Assembly: GCA_946185485.1 (NCBI GenBank)
Contig: CAMHJQ010000033.1
Location: 1-32,581, forward strand
Origin: an uncultured Prevotellaceae bacterium
GTDB lineage: Bacteria; Bacteroidota; Bacteroidia; Bacteroidales; Bacteroidaceae
Direction of reading: 5' to 3'
Length of the DNA stretch: 32,581 nucleotides
The position numbers were made by a program, and so were the translations under genes. Every line of letters begins with the position of its first letter. Position 1 is the stretch's first letter. The notes under the pieces were generated by a model, which worked only from the letters and a program-made list of their open reading frames with translations, did not search any database and was not told the origin of the DNA. Below are positions 24,436 to 31,440 of the stretch, in pieces.

Positions 24436-25167
24436 ATGAAAAAGGTTTTATTATTATCAGTTGTAGCTCTTGGGATGTTGTCTTCCTGTTCATGTAGCGG
24501 ATTGAAGGTGAGATACTCCAAAACGGATTCGCAGGCTATGCACGAGCGTGACTTGAAAGGCTTTGAGCGCATAGAACTGTTAGGGTCGTTAGATGTTAAG
24601 TATCAGCAGGCAGACTCGTTCTCCGTGCGCGTCGAGGCTCCCGTCGAGGTTCTCAATGACGTAGAAACCCATGTTGCCGGCAACAAGCTGGTAGTAAGGA
24701 TGAAGGGTGAGGGCGACATCATTAACTTAGGAGTCTCTGACGCTGACGACGTGACGGTCTATGTAACCTCTCCCGATTTCCTCGGCATTGAACTGAAGGG
24801 TTCTGGCGACTTTGAGAGCAATGGTCTCGTGGATACCGACAACCTCGATATCACGCTGAACGGCTCTGGCGACATCAAGTTCGACGGCATCATTTGCGAC
24901 CGCATCCATGTGTCGCTGGTGGGTTCTGGCGACGTAGATGTGAAAAACGTGAAGACCCTGTGGGCTGGTGTGCATTTGGTCGGTTCCGGCGACGTCAAGA
25001 TGAGGCTTGACGACAGCGGTACCGTGGAGACCAACCTGACAGGTTCGGGCGATATCACCCTGTCTGGTGATGTCAAGACCTACAAATCATCCGTGCGTGG
25101 TTCAGGCGACATGCATACGGACGGTTTGAGAATCAGTAAGGAGAATACAGAGATGAATGAAAAATGA
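24436..25167 (+). CDS. GIN-domain (DUF2807) lipoprotein
   Basis: A 243-residue protein with a lipoprotein signal peptide (MKKVLLLSVVALGMLSSCSC). The mature part from about residue 40 is a putative auto-transporter adhesin 'head GIN' domain, a right-handed beta-helix-like fold. Its mark is the repeated GSGD turn, seen in KGSGD, NGSGD, VGSGD (twice), TGSGD and RGSGD, with about 20 residues between copies. Such proteins are envelope-located in Bacteroidetes; their function is not settled. It is the first gene of an operon with DUF6249, PspC, ECF sigma and DUF5056 genes, suggesting an envelope-stress or envelope-sensing role. The stop overlaps the next possible start by four bases (ATGA). Confidence 0.88.
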   Translation: MKKVLLLSVVALGMLSSCSCSGLKVRYSKTDSQAMHERDLKGFERIELLGSLDVKYQQADSFSVRVEAPVEVLNDVETHVAGNKLVVRMKGEGDIINLGVSDADDVTVYVTSPDFLGIELKGSGDFESNGLVDTDNLDITLNGSGDIKFDGIICDRIHVSLVGSGDVDVKNVKTLWAGVHLVGSGDVKMRLDDSGTVETNLTGSGDITLSGDVKTYKSSVRGSGDMHTDGLRISKENTEMNEK

Positions 25168-25904
25168 CATATTACAAAACGACTATGAAAAAGATAATGA
25201 TTACGATGGCCATGCTGCTCGCACTTGGAATGGGCGTGCAGGCCGCAGGACAGAAGCATCGCCATACGCCACAGGCTGAGTTGGTGGACTCGACGAGCAA
25301 GAATGCCGTAGAGGTGTATTCCGATACCACGAGTACGGACACGGCAACCACATCATCAACGACTACGAGACGGAAGGGCTCGGTCACCGTCACTTATCCG
25401 ACGTCGCCCTGGAGCAGCCGTTCGGCGACTTACGAGGTGGACGATGACGATGCCGGGGACATCATTAGCGGCCTCTTCAACAACATGGACAGCAAGGACC
25501 TGATGGGAATGTTCTTCGTCCTGTGCGTGCTGCTCATCATCTTTGTGCTGGCTCCCGTGCTCATCATCATTGCGCTGTTCTACTTCATCAACAAGAACCG
25601 CAAGCAGAAGATGAAGCTGGCTCAGATGGCCATGCAGCAGGGGCAGCCCATTCCCGACCAGCTGCTGGAGGACAAAGTGACAGATGCCGACACCGAGTAT
25701 CAGAAAGGCATGCGCCAGTGCTTTGTCGGCGTGGGTTTGATGATATTCCTGGGCTATGCCGCCGGGCAGGTGGGCTTCGGCATCGGTGCGCTGGTGTTCT
25801 GTATCGGACTGGGCAAGGTGTTCGCCTCGCGTACCGCCCGCAACAACAACAGGGATGTCATGAACGACAACAGGCGGGACATTGTTAACGACGATAAATT
25901 TTAA
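25164..25904 (+). CDS. DUF6249-type membrane protein
   Basis: A 246-residue protein with a signal peptide (MKKIMITMAMLLALGMGVQA), a Ser/Thr-rich linker with TTTSTDTATTSSTTT, and an acidic stretch DDDDAGD. It has a strong membrane helix FFVLCVLLIIFVLAPVLIII, a basic cytoplasmic segment NKNRKQKMKLAQMAMQQG, and two more hydrophobic segments near the C-terminus (VGLMIFLGYAAGQVGFGIGA). It ends with a charged N/D/R-rich tail. The layout fits the DUF6249 family common beside PspC genes in Bacteroidetes. The start at 25164 overlaps the previous stop (ATGA); ATG at 25185 gives MKKIMITM and is equally plausible because it puts the basic n-region of the signal peptide first. Confidence 0.82.
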   Translation: MTYYKTTMKKIMITMAMLLALGMGVQAAGQKHRHTPQAELVDSTSKNAVEVYSDTTSTDTATTSSTTTRRKGSVTVTYPTSPWSSRSATYEVDDDDAGDIISGLFNNMDSKDLMGMFFVLCVLLIIFVLAPVLIIIALFYFINKNRKQKMKLAQMAMQQGQPIPDQLLEDKVTDADTEYQKGMRQCFVGVGLMIFLGYAAGQVGFGIGALVFCIGLGKVFASRTARNNNRDVMNDNRRDIVNDDKF

Positions 25905-25916
25905 TACAATAAGATT

Positions 25917-26105
25917 ATGACAAAGAGACTTTTTCGCAGCAACGACCGCGTGTTGGGCGGCGTCTGCGCAGGATTTGCAGAGTATATGGACTTCGACCCG
26001 GTAGCTGTACGTTTGGGTTATGCAGCATTGACACTGTTCACGGCCTTCGCTGGCATTCCCTTCTACATCGTAGCCTGGATTATCATCCCGGAGAAAAACT
26101 ATTAG
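25917..26105 (+). CDS. PspC-domain protein
   Basis: A 62-residue single-domain PspC protein: KRLFRSNDRVLGGVCAGFAE, then YMDFDPVAVRLGYAALTLF, then a hydrophobic helix GIPFYIVAWIIIPEKNY. Full-length match to the PspC domain without extra regions. PspC proteins sense or respond to inner-membrane stress in the phage-shock systems; in Bacteroidetes they often sit beside sigma factors and DUF2807 proteins. It lies 12 bases after the DUF6249 gene and 9 bases before the ECF sigma factor. Confidence 0.93.
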   Translation: MTKRLFRSNDRVLGGVCAGFAEYMDFDPVAVRLGYAALTLFTAFAGIPFYIVAWIIIPEKNY

Positions 26106-26114
26106 TAATTTGAA

Positions 26115-26702
26115 ATGAAACTCACTGACATCACCCTTGTAGCGCAGGTGGCGGTACTCGGCAACACGAAGGCTTTCGACGAACTCGTGCGCCGATACCA
26201 GTCGCCTGTACGCAGGTTCTTCCTGCACCAGACGCTGGGCGACAGTCAGTTGAGCGACGACCTGGCACAGGACACGTTCATCAAGGCATACACCAACATT
26301 CGCTCGTTCAAAGGGCTGGCCTCGTTTCAAACCTGGCTTATGCGCATAGCCTATAACGTGCATTACGACTATTGTCGCAAGGAGAAGACCCACCCCCATC
26401 CCCTCCCTGAGAGGGAGAGGAGTGGTTACTCTCAAGATGGGAGTCAATCAGTAGATAGGCTATCTACTCCCCTCTCTCAGAGGGAGGGGATGGGGGTAGG
26501 TCTGCGGATGGACCTCTACGCAGCTCTGGCACTGCTGAAGCCTGACGAACGGACGTGTATCACCCTGCAGCTTGTGGATGGCTACGACATTGCCGGCATT
26601 GCCAAGATATCGGGAATGAAAGAAGGTACGGTGAAGTCGCACCTGTCGAGAGGTAAAGAAAAAATGGCAAACTTTTTAAGACAGAATGGATATGGAAGAT
26701 AA
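26115..26702 (+). CDS. ECF-type RNA polymerase sigma factor with an in-frame palindromic insertion
   Basis: A 195-residue sigma-70 family factor. Region 2 is at about 20-88 (FDELVRRYQSPVRRFF, DLAQDTFIKAYTNIRSF, FQTWLMRIAYNVHYDY). Region 4 is at about 136-190 (LKPDERTCITLQLVDGYDIA, GMKEGTVKSHLSRGKEKM). Without the insert the protein would be about 156 residues, close to the ECF norm. Residues about 92-130 come from a 116-bp palindromic repeat placed exactly in the flexible linker between regions 2 and 4, giving THPHPLPERERSGYSQ and RLSTPLSQREG. Linker length can affect how the two regions span the -35 and -10 boxes, so activity may be altered or merely tolerated. Its end overlaps the DUF5056 gene by 17 bases, as for sigma/anti-sigma pairs. 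Confidence 0.9.
   Translation: MKLTDITLVAQVAVLGNTKAFDELVRRYQSPVRRFFLHQTLGDSQLSDDLAQDTFIKAYTNIRSFKGLASFQTWLMRIAYNVHYDYCRKEKTHPHPLPERERSGYSQDGSQSVDRLSTPLSQREGMGVGLRMDLYAALALLKPDERTCITLQLVDGYDIAGIAKISGMKEGTVKSHLSRGKEKMANFLRQNGYGR
26387..26502 (+). repeat. In-frame palindromic element, copy B (in ECF sigma gene)
   Basis: A 116-bp element bounded by GACCCACC and GGTAGGTC, with inverted arms (CCCCATCCCCTCCCT against AGGGAGGGGATGGGG) and nested hairpins. It is the same family as 23201-23301. The shared asymmetric core includes AGTGGTTACTCTCAA and GGCTATCTACTCCCCTC. It is 15 bp longer than copy A (a multiple of 3), all in the central loop. Orientation relative to the gene and reading register are identical to copy A. 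Of six frames only the host frame is open. Confidence 0.88.
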
Positions 26703-27033
26703 CGAGCGCTTGTTACAGCAGTTTTTCAGTGAGATGGCCTCTGAGCCTCTTGCCGACAATGGTTTTACGGAGCGTGTCATGCGCCGCCTGCCACCGCAGA
26801 AGAGCTGGTTTGCACGGCTGTGGACACCGTTCTGCATCGCCATCTTTGTGGTGCTGTTCATCGTTTTCCGTGGCTGGGAGCTGCTGGCAGTACACTTTGA
26901 GGTGATGCTGCGCACAATGGCAGTGCAGCCGTTCAGCATCAATCTGATGATGGTGTTCACCGTCATCTTCGGTCTTCTGTTCGTGGGAGCCGGCGAGGTT
27001 ATTTCTTCGGAAACAGTCCGTAAGTCGTTCTAA
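26686..27033 (+). CDS. DUF5056-type membrane protein, probable anti-sigma partner
   Basis: A 115-residue protein. The soluble N-terminus (about 1-45) is acidic and amphipathic, with NERLLQQFFSEMASEPLADN, then GFTERVMRRLPPQ. Two membrane helices follow (about 50-65 and 86-104). This matches the DUF5056 layout seen next to ECF sigma genes in Bacteroidales. The start codon lies inside the end of the sigma gene (17-base overlap), pointing to coupled translation and 1:1 stoichiometry. Membrane anchorage and partner position suggest it holds the sigma factor at the membrane, which is inference. ATG at 26692 is an alternative start. Its last 35 bases overlap the convergent PorE-like gene on the other strand. 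Confidence 0.8.
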   Translation: MDMEDNERLLQQFFSEMASEPLADNGFTERVMRRLPPQKSWFARLWTPFCIAIFVVLFIVFRGWELLAVHFEVMLRTMAVQPFSINLMMVFTVIFGLLFVGAGEVISSETVRKSF

Positions 27034-29116
27034 GCACTATAAACTCCGTGCGGCGGTTCAGCTGGTTGCACTGCTCCTGCTGATCGTCGTCAAGCGTCCT
27101 GATGTACTCTTCCGTCAGGACGTCGTTTTCTTTCAGGAAGGGATATTTCTCCGTCAGTTTGCGGCGGATGGTCTTGGGCTTCTCCTTGCCGTAGCCCACG
27201 GGTGACAGACGGTCTTTCTCTATGCCGTGCTCCAGCAGATAGTTGACGACTGATTCGGCACGGCGCTGCGACAGTCGCTTGTTGTATTCTGCCGAACCAC
27301 GGTAGTCGGTATGGGCACTCAGTTCGATGGTGACATTGGGGTTCTCGTTGAGCAGTTCCACCAGTTTGTCCAGGGCCTCGGTAGACTCTGGGCGCAGCGT
27401 GGCCTTGTCGAAGTCGTAGAAGATGTTGTCGATGAGTACGGGAGCTGTTATCGAGGCCAGCGGGAATTGCAGCACATACTCTTCCGACTTCTTGACGGGT
27501 TCCACACGCAACTGTTCCTGATGGTTCAGGAAACCCTTGCACGTGCCGAGGAAAACGTAGTCGACACCCGGCTTGATCTCCTGGGTGAACGAGCCGTCGC
27601 CCTTGACGCTCAGCTTCAGGTTGGTGCCGTCGTTGCCCACCATGTAGACCTGTGCGGCAGGCAGTTCGTAGCCGTCCTGCTCGTACACCCAGCCCTTGAC
27701 GGTCTGGACAATCTCCGGGTTGAAGAACGAATAGATATGGTCCCAGCCCTTGCCGTCGCCACGGTTGCTGGAGAAATAACCTTTGTTCAGCAGCCCTTCA
27801 AAGGTCATGCCGAAGTCATCACCCTGTGAGTTCAGAGGATAGCCGGGATGCGAAATCTTAAATGAAGAATGAAGAGTGAAGAATGAAGAATTTGCTGCCG
27901 CCCCACCTTCTCTGCCATCTTGCCCGGTAGGAAATTCTTCATTCTTCATTCTTAATTCTTCATTCTTAATTCTTAATTCTTCATTTACAACGTAGTATAT
28001 GTCCAGTCCTCCCAGTCCTTCGTGGCCGTTGCTCGAGAAGTACAGGTCGCCGTTGGGACGGAAGGTGGGGAACATCTCGTCGCCGGGCGTGTTGATGGGA
28101 GCACCGAGGTTCTCGACAGCACCGATGCCGCTGGTGGTCAGCGGGGCACGCCAGATGTCGTAGCCGCCCATGCCGCCGGGCATGTTGCTGGTGAAGTAGA
28201 GCCATTGGCCGTCAGGCGATACGGCAGGATGGGCGAATGCCGACAGCGTGTCACGTGAAATCTGCAGTTCCTGGGCCTTGCTCCATGCTGCATCCGAGCG
28301 GTTGCTGGTGACGATGATGGCATAGCGCGGGTAGCTGGGGTCCGTCTTGCATTGCGTCAGGTACATTGTCCGTCCGTCGGGTGAGAACGAGCAGGCACCC
28401 TCGTCAAAGTCGGTGTTCAGCTCTGAGTCGATGACCTCGGGGCGCTGCCATTTGCCCTTATCGTCCTTCTGCGACATGAAGATGTCGGCATTCTTGGTGC
28501 CGGTGATGCCGCTCAACTCGTCGCCCTTGGCCTGGTTGCGTGTAGAGGTGAAGTAGAGTTGGTTGAACTCCTCGCCTGCCAGCATCGGGGAGTATTCGGC
28601 ACGTCGCGAGTTGAAGAAGTTCTCGCGCTTCACGGTGTAGTCCGAACCGTCCTTCCTCCATTGCGGAGCCTGCTGGGCAGAGTGCAACCCCGTCTTGGCA
28701 AGGGTGATGAAAGGAGAAAGATGGGGGATAGCAACGATGTCTGTAGAGTCTATGAACGTCTGGAAGGCCTTGGCGGCTTCCTTGTAGCTGCCATTCTTCA
28801 TCAGTTGCTGTCCCAGATACAGGTGTGTCAGCGAGTCGTACTGCTTGTAGCGGATGGCGTTGTTATAGGCGGCGATGGCCTTCTGTGTGTAGTTGATGCG
28901 GCGGTAGCATTCAGCCATCTTCAGTGCCCGCTTGCCGCGCAGTGCCCGCTCCTTGGGCGGCGTCTGCGAGTAGGCCTTCTTGTATTGGTTGGCGGCATCG
29001 AAGTATTCACCCAGGGCATAGAACTTGTCACCCTTCTTCACAGCCTGGTCGGCGCCACACCCACACAGGAGCGCGGCAACAAGACCTGTTAGTAGAAGTG
29101 ACAAATACTTGCGCAT
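26999..29116 (-). CDS. porE: PorE-like T9SS component: lipoprotein with TPR, beta-propeller, CRD and OmpA domains
   Basis: A 705-residue outer-membrane-associated lipoprotein. The signal ends in lipobox LCGC with Cys20. Domain order: TPR-like helices (about 20-155; GEYFDAANQYKKAYSQTPP, ECYRRINYTQKAIAAYN); a PD40 beta-propeller (about 175-450; CSFSPDGRTMYLT, AVSPDGQWLYFTSNMPGG, FRPNGDLYFSSNGHEGLGG); a carboxypeptidase-like regulatory domain (about 470-555); and an OmpA peptidoglycan-binding domain (about 562-690; NIFYDFDKATLRPES, AHTDYRG, NKRLSQRRAESV). This order is that of PorE of the type IX secretion system, which tethers the apparatus to peptidoglycan. Residues about 377-419 come from an AT-rich palindromic insertion in the propeller. 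Other PD40-OmpA lipoproteins share parts of this plan, so the symbol is probable, not proven. Confidence 0.82.
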   Translation of the reverse strand: MRKYLSLLLTGLVAALLCGCGADQAVKKGDKFYALGEYFDAANQYKKAYSQTPPKERALRGKRALKMAECYRRINYTQKAIAAYNNAIRYKQYDSLTHLYLGQQLMKNGSYKEAAKAFQTFIDSTDIVAIPHLSPFITLAKTGLHSAQQAPQWRKDGSDYTVKRENFFNSRRAEYSPMLAGEEFNQLYFTSTRNQAKGDELSGITGTKNADIFMSQKDDKGKWQRPEVIDSELNTDFDEGACSFSPDGRTMYLTQCKTDPSYPRYAIIVTSNRSDAAWSKAQELQISRDTLSAFAHPAVSPDGQWLYFTSNMPGGMGGYDIWRAPLTTSGIGAVENLGAPINTPGDEMFPTFRPNGDLYFSSNGHEGLGGLDIYYVVNEELRIKNEELRMKNEEFPTGQDGREGGAAANSSFFTLHSSFKISHPGYPLNSQGDDFGMTFEGLLNKGYFSSNRGDGKGWDHIYSFFNPEIVQTVKGWVYEQDGYELPAAQVYMVGNDGTNLKLSVKGDGSFTQEIKPGVDYVFLGTCKGFLNHQEQLRVEPVKKSEEYVLQFPLASITAPVLIDNIFYDFDKATLRPESTEALDKLVELLNENPNVTIELSAHTDYRGSAEYNKRLSQRRAESVVNYLLEHGIEKDRLSPVGYGKEKPKTIRRKLTEKYPFLKENDVLTEEYIRTLDDDQQEQCNQLNRRTEFIVLRTTYGLFPKK
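27860..27986 (-). repeat. In-frame AT-rich palindromic element in the PorE-like gene
   Basis: A block of about 127 bp with inverted arms built of an AATGAAGAATTAAGAATGAA-type word. The left arm is 27860-27893, the right arm 27932-27986 (longer, with extra words), and a GC-rich loop lies between. In the host frame it encodes NEELRIKNEELRMKNEE, a loop FPTGQDGREGGAAA, then NSSFFTLHSSF. All other sense frames and all antisense frames contain stops (TAA or TGA within the words). The insertion falls inside the beta-propeller after GGLDIYYVV. It is unrelated in sequence to the GC-rich elements at 23201 and 26387. Confidence 0.82.
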
Positions 29117-29133
29117 ACGATAATCATAACGTT

Positions 29134-29167
29134 GAAAGGGCTTTTTTATTGCCTTTCAGCCCTTTTC
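29134..29167. other. Inverted repeat in the topB-porE gap
   Basis: GAAAGGGCT (29134-29142) and AGCCCTTTTC (29158-29167) can form a hairpin of about 9 bp with a 15-base loop. On the minus strand it would lie between topB and the PorE-like gene. No T-tract follows in that direction, so it is a weak terminator at best. The adjacent pyrimidine-rich block belongs to a low-complexity word repeat that also encodes the C-terminal GKKVKK of TopB. Confidence 0.3.
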
Positions 29168-29181
29168 CCTTTTTCCCCTTT

Positions 29182-31044
29182 TTACTTTTTTACCTTTTTA
29201 CCTTTCTCCGGCTCTGGTGGTGCGATGGTGATGCGGCGGTTGGTGGGGTCGCTCATGACGTCGTGTACGATGTCGGTGACCTGTTGTTTCAACTCGTTGA
29301 TGAACTGCTGAGGGTCGTATTTCTTAGCTTCGATGTCGCGCAGCTTCTTTTCCCAAATGCCTGTGAGCTCGCAGCTCTTCAGCAGTTCCTCGCGGATGAG
29401 GTCGATGAGTTCGATGCCCGTGGGTGTGGCGACGAGACGCTTCTTCTCGCGGCGGATGTAATGGCGCTTGAACAAGGTCTCGATGATACCGGCGCGGCTT
29501 GACGGGCGGCCGATGCCGTTCTCCTTCATGGCGGCACGCAGCGTCTCGTCCTCGACGAATTTTCCTGCCGTCTCCATGGCACGCAGCAGCGAGGCCTCAT
29601 TATAGTAGGGCGGGGGAGTGGTCATCTTCTCTGTCAGTGTGGGGGTGTGGTTGCCGCTCTCACCCTTGACGAAGGTCGGCAACGTACGCTCCTCGTCATC
29701 AGGCTTCTTCTCCTCGTCGTCGGCTTCTGTCTTTGCCTTCTCCCTGACCACCCGCCAGCCGGGCTCCAGGATTTCCTTACCCGTCACCTTGAATTCTATG
29801 CCGTCGACTTCGCCCAGGACAGTCGTTGTCGAGAACTTGCAGTCGTCCAGGAAGACACCGATAAAGCGGCGTGCCACGAGGTCAAAGACCTTGCGCTCAG
29901 CATCGCTCAGGTTTTGGGGGATGACACCCGTGGGGATGATGGCATGGTGGTCGGTGACCTTCGACGTGTCGAAGACGCGCTTCGACTTCTTCAGCGGTTT
30001 GCCACCGATGGGCTTGATGAGCGGTGCGTAGGGTGCCACGCCGGCGAACTTGGTCTGGTAGAGACCGTTCATGGTCTGCGGACACTTGGGGTAGATGTCA
30101 TCCGAGAGGTACTGGGTGTCCACACGCGGATACGTCGTGTATTTTTTCTCATACAGTGCCTGGATGAGGTTCAGTGTCATCTCGGCAGAAAAGCCGAATT
30201 TGCGGTTGCAGTCCACCTGCAGGCTCGTCAGGTCGTAGAGCTGCGGTGGCTGCTCCTTGCCTTCTTTCTTCTCCACCTTGGTGACGGTGAAGGGCTTGCC
30301 CTCGATGGTCTGGAAGGCCTGTTCACCTTCCTCCTTGCTGGTGAACTTTCCTTTAGTGGCAGTAAACGTGGTGTCGCGGTAAACGGTGGCCAGCACCCAG
30401 TAGGGTTCGGGCTTGAAGTTGTCTATCTCCTTCTGGCGGTTGACGATAAGGGCCAGCGTCGGTGTCTGCACGCGGCCTATCGACAGCACCTGGCGGTTCT
30501 GCCCGTACTTCAGCGTATAGAGACGTGTGGCGTTCATGCCCAATAGCCAGTCGCCAATGGCGCGGCTGAGGCCCGCCAGGTATAGCGGCTGGTAGTCCTG
30601 CTGGTCCTTCAGGTTCTGGAAACCCTCGCGAATGGCTTCGTCCGTCATCGACGATATCCACAGACGGCTCACGGGACACTTCGCCTGCGCCTTCTGCATC
30701 ACCCACCGCTGGATGAGTTCACCCTCCTGACCAGCGTCGCCGCAGTTGACAATGCGCTCGGCCTGCTGCATCAGCCGCTCGATGATGGAAAACTGTTTCT
30801 TGATGCCGTTGTCGTCGATGAGCTTGATGCCGAAGCGCTCAGGTATCATGGGCAGCGACGTCAAACTCCACGACTTCCACATCGGCGTGTAGTCGTGGGG
30901 CTCCTTCAGCGTACACAGGTGACCAAACGTCCATGTCACCTGAAATCCGTTCCCTTCCATATAGCCGTCGTGGCTCGTCGTTGCGCCGATAATGCGCGCA
31001 ATATCCCTCGCCACACTGGGCTTCTCTGCAATACATACAATCAT
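29182..31044 (-). CDS. topB: DNA topoisomerase III
   Basis: A 620-residue type IA topoisomerase that cuts and passes single DNA strands to resolve recombination and replication intermediates. The TOPRIM domain opens MIVCIAEKPSVARDIARIIG; GDAGQEGELIQRW is the acidic Toprim core; EKKYTTYPRVDTQYLSDDI carries the catalytic Tyr305; later come DHHAIIPTG and NGIGRPSSRAGIIETLFKRHYI. The start at 31044 gives the family N-terminus; an in-frame ATG at 31146 would add 34 residues that include transcription-signal sequence. There are no C-terminal zinc fingers; the tail ends in a Lys-rich stretch from a word repeat. The PorE-like gene follows after 65 bases on the same strand. Confidence 0.95.
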   Translation of the reverse strand: MIVCIAEKPSVARDIARIIGATTSHDGYMEGNGFQVTWTFGHLCTLKEPHDYTPMWKSWSLTSLPMIPERFGIKLIDDNGIKKQFSIIERLMQQAERIVNCGDAGQEGELIQRWVMQKAQAKCPVSRLWISSMTDEAIREGFQNLKDQQDYQPLYLAGLSRAIGDWLLGMNATRLYTLKYGQNRQVLSIGRVQTPTLALIVNRQKEIDNFKPEPYWVLATVYRDTTFTATKGKFTSKEEGEQAFQTIEGKPFTVTKVEKKEGKEQPPQLYDLTSLQVDCNRKFGFSAEMTLNLIQALYEKKYTTYPRVDTQYLSDDIYPKCPQTMNGLYQTKFAGVAPYAPLIKPIGGKPLKKSKRVFDTSKVTDHHAIIPTGVIPQNLSDAERKVFDLVARRFIGVFLDDCKFSTTTVLGEVDGIEFKVTGKEILEPGWRVVREKAKTEADDEEKKPDDEERTLPTFVKGESGNHTPTLTEKMTTPPPYYNEASLLRAMETAGKFVEDETLRAAMKENGIGRPSSRAGIIETLFKRHYIRREKKRLVATPTGIELIDLIREELLKSCELTGIWEKKLRDIEAKKYDPQQFINELKQQVTDIVHDVMSDPTNRRITIAPPEPEKGKKVKK

Positions 31045-31053
31045 AACAGCGTG

Positions 31054-31061
31054 CAAAGGTA
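31054..31061 (-). promoter_or_regulatory. -7 box for topB
   Basis: On the minus strand TACCTTTG lies 9 bases before the topB ATG and matches TAnnTTTG. No TTTG was seen at the expected -33 distance. The short leader implies that the frame opening at 31146 is not the true start. Confidence 0.45.
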
Positions 31062-31162
31062 CAAAATATTTTAGAATCCGTTTTGTGTTTTTCTCGTTTT
31101 TTCGTAACATTGCCATCACAATGGCGAAGTTACTCCGTCTCGGCATAAAAAAATGAATTAAT

Positions 31163-31193
31163 TTTGTTCTGCTCTCGACTTTTCGTAACTTTG
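31163..31193 (+). promoter_or_regulatory. Bacteroidetes-type promoter facing the non-coding gap
   Basis: TTTG at 31163-31166, a 19-base spacer and TAACTTTG at 31186-31193 match TTTG-N19-21-TAnnTTTG. Transcription would start near 31200 and run away from topB, into a region with no clear plus-strand gene. Confidence 0.65.
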
Positions 31194-31199
31194 TAATAA

Positions 31200-31353
31200 T
31201 TCGCAGGATTTCTTTGTATAAAGGCGTTGCAGAGGATTGAGAAAAATCAGGGTTACGATTTGGAGACTGTTCTCAATTCAATGTTCTGCTATAAATTTCC
31301 TAAAAGAGCACCCGACTCTGAGCCACCGCCTGTTTTGTGGCTCATCATCGAGT
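31200..31353. ncRNA. Candidate small structured RNA (strand uncertain)
   Basis: Two hairpins lie between facing promoters. The first has TTGAGAA (31237-31243) pairing with TTCTCAA (31270-31276), and inside it AAATC (31244-31248) with GATTT (31257-31261) around the loop AGGGTTAC. The second has GAGCCAC (31320-31326) pairing with GTGGCTC (31337-31343) around a 10-base loop, extended on the minus strand by CACTCG with CGGGTG (one G-U pair). On the minus strand this second hairpin sits at the very start of the predicted transcript and is followed by CTCTTTT, like a short terminated leader. No known RNA family was recognised. Confidence 0.3.
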
Positions 31354-31354
31354 G

Positions 31355-31385
31355 CAAAGGTACGCATTTATTTCCAATTTCCAAA
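31355..31385 (-). promoter_or_regulatory. Bacteroidetes-type promoter on the minus strand of the non-coding gap
   Basis: On the minus strand TTTG (31385-31382), a 19-base spacer and TACCTTTG (31362-31355) match TTTG-N19-21-TAnnTTTG. The transcript would start near 31350 and run toward topB through the hairpins. It may contribute to topB expression or make a short RNA. Confidence 0.6.
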
Positions 31386-31440
31386 ATATTCTCTTGGAGA
31401 AATATTTTTTTTTTGTATTGAACTCAAATATGGGATCTGG

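Larger units (their letters stand above)
31062..31440. other. Non-coding gap with facing promoters and hairpins
   Basis: This is the only stretch above 300 bases without a convincing gene. It holds a plus-strand promoter (31163-31193), a minus-strand promoter (31355-31385) and two strong inverted repeats between them. Short open frames at 31227-31421 and 31237-31563 lack a recognisable protein pattern and were not called. Confidence 0.5.

Noticed and set aside
25356..26447. Minus-strand frame of 363 codons starting inside palindromic copy B
   Set aside because: It opposes the DUF6249, PspC and sigma genes and has no recognisable domain; its first residues come from the antisense reading of the repeat.
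31045..31146. N-terminal extension of TopB
   Set aside because: It adds 34 residues before the family N-terminus MIVCIAEKPSVA and includes the TACCTTTG box.
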